Below, piece after piece: positions 8,246 through 13,536 of a stretch of DNA of 13,536 bases. Source of the stretch: an uncultured Clostridia bacterium. Its GTDB lineage: Bacteria > Bacillota > Clostridia > UBA1381. The translations under genes and the position numbers were made by a program. The notes beneath the pieces were generated by a model, which saw only the letters and a program-made list of their open reading frames with translations, searched no databases and was not told the origin of the DNA. The stretch is taken from positions 1 through 13,536 of the forward strand of contig CAKSRS010000064.1 in assembly GCA_934487205.1 (NCBI GenBank). The letters are read 5' to 3'. Each line of letters opens with the position of its first letter. Positions within the stretch are counted from its first letter, which is position 1.

Positions 8246-9409
8246 TTATTCTCCTTCGTTATCTATTAGATTCTTAATATTTTCAAACTCCTTCTTAATT
8301 TTCAGAGAAGTGTTTTTTACAAATTTAATCGGTTCTTCAAAAAGTCCGACCTTATAAAAACTTATAAACATCATCAGCATAAGCGGCCCTAAAATCATAC
8401 CGCCGATTGAAAAAATACGATATCCTATATACATTGACATCAGCGTCAGTATCGGGTGCATGCCGATATTTTTACTTACAAGTTTTGGTTCGATGAACTG
8501 GCGCATCAGCAACACCGTGAGGTAAATTATAATGAGTCTTATCCCCGTCGAAAAACTTCCCGACACAAACGAGATAACCGCCCACGGAATCAGCACCGTT
8601 CCGCTGCCGAAAAACGGCAATGCGTCCACGATTGCAATGGCAAGCGCTATGACAAGCGAATATTTTACCCCCATCAGCGAAAGTCCGATCATAAGTATCA
8701 CAAACGCAATACACATTATCACAAGCTGTGCCTTGACATATCCACCGACGTACCGCTTGATTTCAAGTTTTAAACCGCTCAATTTTCCCGCAAATTTTTC
8801 GCCGAACGGTCTTTTTACGGCACGTCCGACCGTATCGCTGTCTGAAACCATAAAATAAAGCGAAATAAGAAATACTATGATGCTTATAAATATGCTCGGA
8901 AGTTTTTTTGCAAAATTCCCCGCATAAGTCACTATTTCGGTCTGTTTTGCCAAATCGCCGATTCTGTCCATCACCTGTGCATATAAATCGTTGGCGGTTA
9001 TACGCGCACCTTCCGGCATGTTGTCCCATAAACCGGATAATCTGTCTGAGATGCTGTACCACGTCATTCGGATATTGGATATTATTGCAGGCAAATCATC
9101 ATAAATCCCCTTAATTTCGTCAACAATTTTCCAAACAACGCCGGAGATTATAAATCCGATTACGCCGACAGTCAGTACAATTACAAGAACAGCCGATATT
9201 CCGCGCGGAAGATGAAACCGTTTTTGCAGTCCGTCCGCCATCGGATTGACCAAAAGCGACACGAGATATGATGTTATAAACGGTATGAAAAGCCACAAAA
9301 TATACCCGCAAAAGCGCAGAATTACACGAAAATTTACGGCAGCAAGCACCACAAGCAGTACCGTTACCGATATTAAAAGTGTTCTTTTTAATGTACTCCG
9401 TTTTATCAA
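8246..9409 (-). CDS. AI-2E family transporter (PerM/YtvI-like membrane protein)
   Basis: A 387-residue polytopic membrane protein of the AI-2E transporter superfamily. Hydrophobic segments are seen at about 12-30, 33-53, 70-92, 165-190, 222-245, 247-285, 290-310 and 330-365, with a soluble loop at about 95-155 as usual for the family. Members have been linked to autoinducer-2 export, sodium/proton exchange or unknown substrates; nothing here identifies the substrate, and no luxS is in the window. The start is TTG at 9409-9407, supported by AAGGTGA (9420-9414) about 4-6 nt upstream, which begins directly next to the apgM stop codon at 9423-9421. A rare start codon may lower its expression relative to its neighbours. 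Confidence 0.87.
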   Translation of the reverse strand: MIKRSTLKRTLLISVTVLLVVLAAVNFRVILRFCGYILWLFIPFITSYLVSLLVNPMADGLQKRFHLPRGISAVLVIVLTVGVIGFIISGVVWKIVDEIKGIYDDLPAIISNIRMTWYSISDRLSGLWDNMPEGARITANDLYAQVMDRIGDLAKQTEIVTYAGNFAKKLPSIFISIIVFLISLYFMVSDSDTVGRAVKRPFGEKFAGKLSGLKLEIKRYVGGYVKAQLVIMCIAFVILMIGLSLMGVKYSLVIALAIAIVDALPFFGSGTVLIPWAVISFVSGSFSTGIRLIIIYLTVLLMRQFIEPKLVSKNIGMHPILTLMSMYIGYRIFSIGGMILGPLMLMMFISFYKVGLFEEPIKFVKNTSLKIKKEFENIKNLIDNEGE

Positions 9410-9420
9410 AAGCTCACCTT

Positions 9421-10632
9421 CTAATCCTCAATAAAGTGTTTCATTAAATTATGTCCCATATCTATGTAAACACCCGTATTTTTCGCATTTTTTTCATTAT
9501 ACGAAAGTCCTCTGCCGTTTTTGTCGTATGACTTATATATTACGTACGGTACCGGATCGCTGACATGCGTTTTCAGGCTTATGGGCGTCGGGTGGTCGGG
9601 CAGAATGAGCATTTTATAATCAATTCCGGCTGCGTTAAGCCTGTTCCGCAGAAAGCCGATTACCTTTTCATCTATCAGTTCAACCGACAATTTTTTCTTT
9701 TCGGCATTACCCTGATGTCCGCACTCGTCCGGCGCTTCCATATGGATATAAACCAAATCGGCACCGTCTTTGGTAAGCGTATCAAATGCCGCGCTTGCCT
9801 TGCCGTCAAAATTAGTATCCCAGTTTCCTGTTGCGCCTTCAACATCAATGGATTTCATGTCCGCGCAGATTGCAATTCCCTTGATTAAATCCACCGCCGA
9901 TATTACGCTTGCTTTTAAACCGTACTTTTGTTCAAAGTTTTCAAGCTGAGGTTTTGAGCCTTCGCCCCATACCCAAATTGAGGTTGCCGGATTTTTCCCC
10001 TCTGCAATTCTTTTTTTGTTTAGCGGGTGGTTTTTGAGAATTTGTTCCGACTTTTTCATCATTTCAAGCAATTTATCGGCATTTTCGCCCTTCGGCAGAT
10101 AATCGGTTATTTTTTTATCCGAAATATCATGCGGCGGTGTAAGCGAAACATTTAAACTTCCGCCTTTCCAAACAAGCAAATGACGATAACTTACACCGCT
10201 GTAAAAATGAATCAAATCGGTATGCAGTTCTTTTTCAACGGCATCAATCAGCTGTGCTGCCTCCTCCGTCGAAATTTCACCGGCGGAATAGTCCAGCATG
10301 GTTTTGTTTTCGTATGGTTCATCATTCGAAAGCGTAACAAGATTTGTGCGGAAAGTTATATCATCATCGTCAAGCTTTACGCCGATGCTTGCCGCCTCGA
10401 GCGGTGAACGTCCCGAATAGCATTTCCTTGTATCATAACCCATAACCGACAAATTGGCGACATCGCTGCCCGGTTTCATGCCGTCCAGCACGGTTTTAAC
10501 AAGTCCCAGTTCGCCATGTGCGGACATATAGTCCATGTTTGGCTTATTTGCAGCGTCCAAAATGGTTTGTCCGCCGAATTCTTTTACGGCATAGTCCGCC
10601 ATTCCGTCGCCCAAAATTACAATGTATCTCAT
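9421..10632 (-). CDS. apgM: Cofactor-independent phosphoglycerate mutase, archaeal (ApgM) type, or proposed homoserine kinase
   Basis: A 403-residue alkaline-phosphatase-superfamily enzyme. GDGMAD (8-13) carries a metal ligand, and SDVANLS (56-62) holds the probable phospho-acceptor Ser62. Later metal ligands are seen in DECGHQG and in PDHPTP near the C-terminus. ApgM enzymes interconvert 2- and 3-phosphoglycerate without 2,3-BPG. A bacterial branch of this same family has been proposed from gene context to be an alternative homoserine kinase, and the sequence alone does not separate the two. No thr gene lies in the window. The start codon overlaps the degV stop codon as ATGA (10632-10629), so translation is coupled; AAGGG in the end of degV serves as SD. 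Length matches the family (about 400-410). Confidence 0.88.
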   Translation of the reverse strand: MRYIVILGDGMADYAVKEFGGQTILDAANKPNMDYMSAHGELGLVKTVLDGMKPGSDVANLSVMGYDTRKCYSGRSPLEAASIGVKLDDDDITFRTNLVTLSNDEPYENKTMLDYSAGEISTEEAAQLIDAVEKELHTDLIHFYSGVSYRHLLVWKGGSLNVSLTPPHDISDKKITDYLPKGENADKLLEMMKKSEQILKNHPLNKKRIAEGKNPATSIWVWGEGSKPQLENFEQKYGLKASVISAVDLIKGIAICADMKSIDVEGATGNWDTNFDGKASAAFDTLTKDGADLVYIHMEAPDECGHQGNAEKKKLSVELIDEKVIGFLRNRLNAAGIDYKMLILPDHPTPISLKTHVSDPVPYVIYKSYDKNGRGLSYNEKNAKNTGVYIDMGHNLMKHFIED

Positions 10633-11501
10633 AGTTCAAAACCCTTCTTTCTGAACAATACCGCAAGTGCGCCGTTGCCGATATGAGTTCCCACAATCGG
10701 ACCGAATTCGTATCTGCGCTTTACGTCATCTATCTCAAATTCTTCTTTGAGAAGTTCCGTCATTTTATCCCCGTATTCCGGATTGGAGTCTATTACCAAA
10801 AACTCTCTTTTTTCATCGTCAAACTCCGGATTTTCCTTTATGAGCTCAATCAGCTTATTAAAAACTTTTTTCTTTCCGCGGAGTTTGTCAAGAGGTTCTA
10901 TAAGACCGTTTCGTATACTGAGTACGGGTTTTATGTCCAAAAGTCCGCCGACAATTGCCGCGGTTTTTGTTATACGCCCGCCCTTTTCAAGGAATTTCAG
11001 CGAATCAACCAAAATGTACACTTCATAGGCATCAAAAACCGTCTTGGATTTTTCGATTGCCGCATCAAGCTCCATTCCGCTGCGCAGTAATTGCCGCAGA
11101 TATATTGCCGCCTCACTGATATACACCGAAAATGACATACTGTCAATAATACGGATATCGGCGCTCGGATTTTCTTCCATAATCATTTCCGCATTCATAC
11201 GCGCATTATTGTACTGTCCGCTTGCTTTTGAGGAAATCGTGTAATAAACAACCGCATCATATTTTTCCGCTGCTTCGGCGAGTTTGTCATGCATAACCGC
11301 CGGAGGCGTCTGCGACGTTGTCGGCAGTTTATCGGAACTTAACAGTTTTTCATAAAATTCGCTGTTTGATAGTTCTTCGCCCGCCACATAGCTTTGTTCA
11401 CCGAACAGGCATAAAAAATTGATAACATCAATATCATATTCCTTCGCAGCCGCTGCCGGAATATCCGCGCTTGTATCCACAAATATTTTTACATTTTTCA
11501 T
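10629..11501 (-). CDS. degV: DegV family fatty-acid-binding protein (FakB-like)
   Basis: A 290-residue DegV-fold protein. In Firmicutes such proteins (FakB) hold a fatty acid and present it to the FakA kinase for phosphorylation before phospholipid synthesis. The N-terminus has the DTSADIP stretch (9-15). TTSQTPP (61-67) contains the Thr-Ser that contacts the carboxylate, and GTHIGNGAL near the C-terminus is the second lipid-site motif (family form GxHxGPGxLG). I prefer the ATG at 11501 because GGAG lies 6 nt upstream; the longer reading from ATG 11513 would put GGGAG only 2 nt from the codon. It starts 40 nt after trmL and overlaps apgM by 4 nt. No fakA is in the window, as is common for degV paralogues. 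Which lipid it binds cannot be told. Confidence 0.9.
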   Translation of the reverse strand: MKNVKIFVDTSADIPAAAAKEYDIDVINFLCLFGEQSYVAGEELSNSEFYEKLLSSDKLPTTSQTPPAVMHDKLAEAAEKYDAVVYYTISSKASGQYNNARMNAEMIMEENPSADIRIIDSMSFSVYISEAAIYLRQLLRSGMELDAAIEKSKTVFDAYEVYILVDSLKFLEKGGRITKTAAIVGGLLDIKPVLSIRNGLIEPLDKLRGKKKVFNKLIELIKENPEFDDEKREFLVIDSNPEYGDKMTELLKEEFEIDDVKRRYEFGPIVGTHIGNGALAVLFRKKGFEL

Positions 11502-11541
11502 AAAATTCTCCATTCTCCCGCAAAAACGGGATAATTATTCA

Positions 11542-12033
11542 TTACCAATCAAACTGAGTAAGCCTGCCCGCTTTTTTCAGCTGTTCAAATCCTGTCTGGC
11601 GCAGCGCCTCATACGCGACAATCGCAACAGAGTTTGATAAATTCAGACTTCTTGCCTCATTAATCATCGGTATACGAATGCACCAATCCTTATTATCGTG
11701 CAAAAGCGATTCGGGAAGCCCCTTCGTCTCTTTGCCGAACAATATATAATCACCATCTTTAAATTCAGCGTCGGAGTATGTATTCACGCCCTTTGTGGTG
11801 GAATAAAAATAACGTCCACCGCTGTTCTTTTCAAAAAAATCATCAAGATTTTCATAATACTGCACGCCCAAAAAATGCCAATAATCAAGTCCCGCGCGCT
11901 TAAGTTTTTTATCATCAATAGTAAAACCCATCGGTTTTACTATATGCAGTTTGCAGCCGGTCGCTGCACACGTACGTGCAATATTGCCCGTATTTTGCGG
12001 AATTTCCGGCTCAACCAATACTATATTAAACAA
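11542..12033 (-). CDS. trmL: tRNA (cytidine/uridine-34 2'-O)-methyltransferase (SPOUT, TrmL/YibK family)
   Basis: A short SPOUT enzyme (163 residues) that 2'-O-methylates the wobble nucleotide of certain leucine tRNAs. EPEIPQNTGNIART near the N-terminus is motif 1; LFGKETKGLP is motif 2; IPMINEARSLNLSNSVAI is motif 3, forming the trefoil knot that binds SAM. Length is typical of the minimal TrmL (about 155-165). I favour TTG at 12033 as start, since GGTGAT (12043-12038), complementary to the 16S 3' end, lies 4 nt before it and the protein then begins at the conserved FNIVLVEPE. A GTG at 12042 is possible but has no SD. It is the first gene of the minus-strand operon, about 27 nt from the predicted transcription start. 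Confidence 0.92.
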   Translation of the reverse strand: MFNIVLVEPEIPQNTGNIARTCAATGCKLHIVKPMGFTIDDKKLKRAGLDYWHFLGVQYYENLDDFFEKNSGGRYFYSTTKGVNTYSDAEFKDGDYILFGKETKGLPESLLHDNKDWCIRIPMINEARSLNLSNSVAIVAYEALRQTGFEQLKKAGRLTQFDW

Positions 12034-12066
12034 ATTTATCACCGCAATTCATAAATATACTATTTT

Positions 12067-12095
12067 ATTATACAACAAATCCGTAAAAAGTACAA
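12067..12095 (-). promoter_or_regulatory. Sigma-A promoter of the seven-gene minus-strand operon
   Basis: On the minus strand, -35 TTGTAC (12095-12090), a 17-nt spacer and -10 TATAAT (12072-12067) give a good vegetative promoter. The predicted start near 12060 leaves a short leader of about 27 nt to the preferred trmL start, too short for a T-box or riboswitch. No other convincing promoter is seen in the short internal gaps, so this one probably drives all seven genes. Confidence 0.75.
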
Positions 12096-12131
12096 GGGGA
12101 TTTTGCGATTTTTTTGAGCATTTTTTCAAAA

Positions 12132-12160
12132 TTGACAAGTTTTTTATTATATGCTATAAT
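12132..12160 (+). promoter_or_regulatory. Consensus sigma-A promoter of yihY
   Basis: -35 TTGACA (12132-12137), a 17-nt spacer and -10 TATAAT (12155-12160) match the consensus at all twelve positions, and TGC directly before the -10 adds an extended -10 element. Start predicted near 12167. The leader to the ATG at 12276 is about 108 nt, very AT-rich, with no obvious stable hairpin. Confidence 0.82.
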
Positions 12161-12275
12161 ATTATTGAATAAAATGAGCAAAACAAACGTATATACATAA
12201 ATAATTCAAAAAATGAATATCATAAAAATAGCTGTATTTTCAATAAAAATTCGATTAAAATAATTGGAGTTAATC

Positions 12276-13127
12276 ATGAATCTACATAAAAAGATATATA
12301 ATATAGCCTCAATAATAAGCCGTGACAATATTTTTGTATATTCGGCGCAGGCGTCATTTTACATTATAATATCGTCGATACCGTTTCTCATGTTGATGCT
12401 GCTTTTGGCGCAATACGTACTTCCAGTAAACGAAACGGACGTACTTGGTATGGTGATGCCGTTCATTCCGGAAGTCATTAAACCGTCGGTGCGGGCAATT
12501 ATAAATGAAATTTTTTATAAAGCCTCCGGTTCGGTGATTTCCATAACGGCAATTTCCTCTGTTTGGTCGGCATCGCGCGGTATAGCAGCGATAGAGCGCG
12601 GAACACGCAACGTTTACCACACACCTACGCGCTCGGTTTTTATTTTGGACGTTTTTGCAAGCTTTGTATATACATTCGCGTTTATAATAGTAATGATTTT
12701 ACTGCTTGCACTTTTTGTTTTCGGAAACTCGATTATAAGATTTTTAGAGCTCAAATCCGGTGTGTTATGCTGGATTTTGAGCAAAGCGTCATGGTCAAAA
12801 TGGCTGCTTACATTTACGTTTCTTACGGTATTTTTCGCAGTCATATATATGGCGTTTTCCGGCAGAAAAATGCAGCTTAAACGCCACTTCCCCGGCGCCG
12901 TTTTCACAACCGTCGGCTGGATAATATTTTCCGTATTATTCTCTTTTTATATTGAAAACTTTGAGAATTACTCATACCTGTACGGAAGTCTTGCTGCAAT
13001 CGTTCTCATGATGCTTTGGGTATACGCTTGTATGATAATTTTTCTTATCGGCGGCGAAATAAACGTAACCGTTCTGGTATGTAAATTAAAAAAAAGAAAT
13101 TCCGAACTTAAAAAAGGACAGCGGTAA
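12276..13127 (+). CDS. yihY: YihY/BrkB family inner-membrane protein
   Basis: A 283-residue integral membrane protein of the YihY (formerly 'ribonuclease BN'/BrkB) family. Six hydrophobic segments are visible, at about 26-50, 85-105 (weaker), 127-155, 175-195, 208-230 and 237-262 counting from the ATG. The family signature appears near the end as YLYGSLAAIVLMMLWVY followed by GGEIN. The biochemical role of the family is not settled; the old RNase BN label was an error that belongs to another protein. ATG 12276 is preferred because GGAG (12266-12269) lies 6 nt upstream; an in-frame TTG at 12264 overlaps that SD. It is a single-gene unit, divergent from the long operon. The stop codon TAA (13125-13127) sits in the loop of a hairpin that also serves as a terminator on the opposite strand. 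Confidence 0.9.
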   Translation: MNLHKKIYNIASIISRDNIFVYSAQASFYIIISSIPFLMLMLLLAQYVLPVNETDVLGMVMPFIPEVIKPSVRAIINEIFYKASGSVISITAISSVWSASRGIAAIERGTRNVYHTPTRSVFILDVFASFVYTFAFIIVMILLLALFVFGNSIIRFLELKSGVLCWILSKASWSKWLLTFTFLTVFFAVIYMAFSGRKMQLKRHFPGAVFTTVGWIIFSVLFSFYIENFENYSYLYGSLAAIVLMMLWVYACMIIFLIGGEINVTVLVCKLKKRNSELKKGQR

Positions 13128-13134
13128 GCTGTCC
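13110..13134 (-). terminator. Intrinsic terminator on the minus strand, overlapping the yihY stop codon
   Basis: GGACAGC (13116-13122) pairs perfectly with GCTGTCC (13128-13134) around a 5-nt loop that contains most of the yihY stop region. Read leftward, the stem is followed at once by six T (13115-13110), the form of an intrinsic terminator. It would stop transcripts coming from the insertion-sequence side before they run antisense through yihY. On the plus strand no U-tract follows, so it is not a good yihY terminator. Confidence 0.7.
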
Positions 13135-13135
13135 T

Positions 13136-13168
13136 CAGACCGCTGACAAAGTCAAAGTCAGCGGTCTG
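13136..13168. repeat. Perfect 12-bp inverted repeat, likely IS200-like end structure
   Basis: CAGACCGCTGAC (13136-13147) and GTCAGCGGTCTG (13157-13168) are exact reverse complements around the 9-nt spacer AAAGTCAAA. No U-tract follows on either strand, so it is not a plain terminator. It lies downstream of the tnpA remnant, where the right-end hairpin of an IS200/IS605 element would be expected; these elements use subterminal hairpins, not inverted terminal repeats, as TnpA binding sites. Assigning it to the element is inference. Confidence 0.6.
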
Positions 13169-13173
13169 GGCCA

Positions 13174-13187
13174 GCGGCTCAAGCCGC
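13174..13187. repeat. Small GC-rich palindrome between IS remnant and end hairpin
   Basis: GCGGCT (13174-13179) and AGCCGC (13182-13187) are exact reverse complements with only 2 nt between them, so a folded hairpin would open the inner pairs. Part of a run of palindromes at 13116-13247 that seems to belong to the downstream part of the IS200-like element. Confidence 0.4.
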
Positions 13188-13209
13188 CGGCTTTCACATT
13201 TGTTCAAGC

Positions 13210-13536
13210 CTATTGCCTTTGCCTCTTTCGCCGCCCCTTAAAGGGCGCTTTTATTATCGTTGCTTCATTTAATCCCACCGCGCTAACATAATATCCTTCT
13301 GCCCAAAATGTCTGTCGCCAAACTTATACTTCAAATATGCGTCTTTGTCAAACATCATCAATGCGCTTTTCCCTTCAAATATCCCATAAAGCTTGACATG
13401 CTCATTTTTGGTGGTATACTTAATAGTAAGTGCACATGATCTGGCATCATATGTCCTTCTTTCTACACCTTTATACCTACACAATGTTCGTATTATTTCT
13501 TGTAGACTTTCTCGATATTGTCCATATATTGCCTTT
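13210..13536 (-). pseudogene. tnpA: Decayed IS200/IS605-family transposase TnpA (Y1 HUH), 5' end outside the window
   Basis: Reading three minus-strand frames in turn restores an IS200-type TnpA. It gives LCRYKGVE, then GHMMPDHVHLLLS with the HUH metal-binding pair HVH, SSFMGYLKGK, then SALMMFDKDAYLKYKFGDRHF, then WAEGYYVSAVGLNEAT. The frame breaks fall at about 13457-13464 (some 5 nt missing between GVE and EGH), 13367-13370 (one A missing after GGGAAAA) and 13302-13308 (one base missing in CATTTTGGG). After NEATI the reading goes straight to APFKG and a stop at 13212-13210. The helix that should carry the catalytic Tyr (KKYI-like) is absent, so a further internal deletion near 13248-13256 is likely. 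The copy cannot make active transposase. Frame and motif readings are direct; family expectations come from known IS200 proteins. Confidence 0.85.
13232..13254 (+). terminator. Weak plus-strand terminator-like hairpin inside the IS remnant
   Basis: CGCCC (13232-13236) pairs with GGGCG (13243-13247) around CTTAAA, followed by CTTTTATT. This is the first plus-strand hairpin with a T-rich tail downstream of yihY, about 105 nt after its stop, and it may end the yihY transcript. The stem is short and lies in the decayed tnpA tail. Confidence 0.35.

Noticed and set aside
7902..8357. 151-codon plus-strand open frame over the metG start
   Set aside because: Antisense shadow of metG and the permease gene; no recognisable domain, promoter or SD.
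8246..9409. AI-2E permease plus neighbours as a quorum-sensing system
   Set aside because: No luxS, receptor kinase or lsr-like gene is in the window, and the family name does not prove AI-2 transport.
11517..11530. CCCG/CGGG hairpin between trmL and degV as an internal terminator
   Set aside because: Only a 4-bp stem, and on the transcribed strand it is followed by AGAATGG, not a U-tract.
12174..12263. Two mini-ORFs in the yihY leader (12174-12200 and 12213-12263) as possible leader peptides
   Set aside because: Neither has an SD, no run of regulatory codons is present, and no terminator/antiterminator pair can be drawn in the leader.
1..13536. tRNA, rRNA, CRISPR array, toxin-antitoxin, defence island or prophage
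   Set aside because: No regularly spaced repeats, cloverleaf-like sequences, small paired toxin-antitoxin frames or phage genes were seen on either strand; only the IS200 remnant is mobile-element material.

Overview
This window reads as a stretch of chromosome from a moderately low-GC Firmicute, most likely an anaerobic member of the Clostridia (gut Ruminococcaceae/Oscillospiraceae-like). The reasons are AT-rich intergenic regions with near-consensus sigma-A promoters, strong GGAGG-type ribosome binding sites, a PPi-type phosphofructokinase, a clostridial-type MetRS with a zinc knuckle and C-terminal tRNA-binding domain, and an IS200-like element. No species can be named from the sequence alone. 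Most of the window is housekeeping; I see no defence system, CRISPR array, prophage or biosynthetic cluster.

Layout. (1) The left edge holds the first ten codons of a minus-strand gene (TTG start) and a back-to-back divergent promoter pair. (2) Positions 189-2547, plus strand: a two-gene unit of PPi-dependent phosphofructokinase and a THUMP-domain rRNA methyltransferase. (3) Positions 2548-2712: a convergent intergenic region with two strong palindromes, one of them a compound 51-nt stem-loop that looks like the terminator of the minus-strand operon. (4) Positions 2713-12033, minus strand: a tightly packed seven-gene operon read from right to left. It runs trmL (wobble tRNA methylation), degV (fatty-acid binding), apgM-like (phosphoglycerate mutase or proposed homoserine kinase), an AI-2E-family permease, metG, proS, and a membrane-bound nucleotide-sugar dehydratase. 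Gaps are -3 to about 50 nt, with one ATGA overlap and one 2-nt gap. (5) Positions 12034-12275: a second divergent promoter pair. (6) Positions 12276-13127, plus strand: yihY, a six-helix membrane protein. (7) Positions 13128-13536: tandem palindromes and a decayed IS200-like tnpA on the minus strand, running off the right edge.

How they work together. The left unit pairs reversible PPi-linked glycolysis with ribosome modification. The long operon combines tRNA charging and modification (metG, proS, trmL) with glycolysis or threonine metabolism (apgM-like), lipid supply (degV) and envelope sugar synthesis, which fits a growth-linked housekeeping operon. The most interesting parts are non-coding: the compound palindrome at 2605-2655, and the insertion-sequence-linked hairpins around the yihY stop codon, one of which is a clear intrinsic terminator pointing into yihY from the right.
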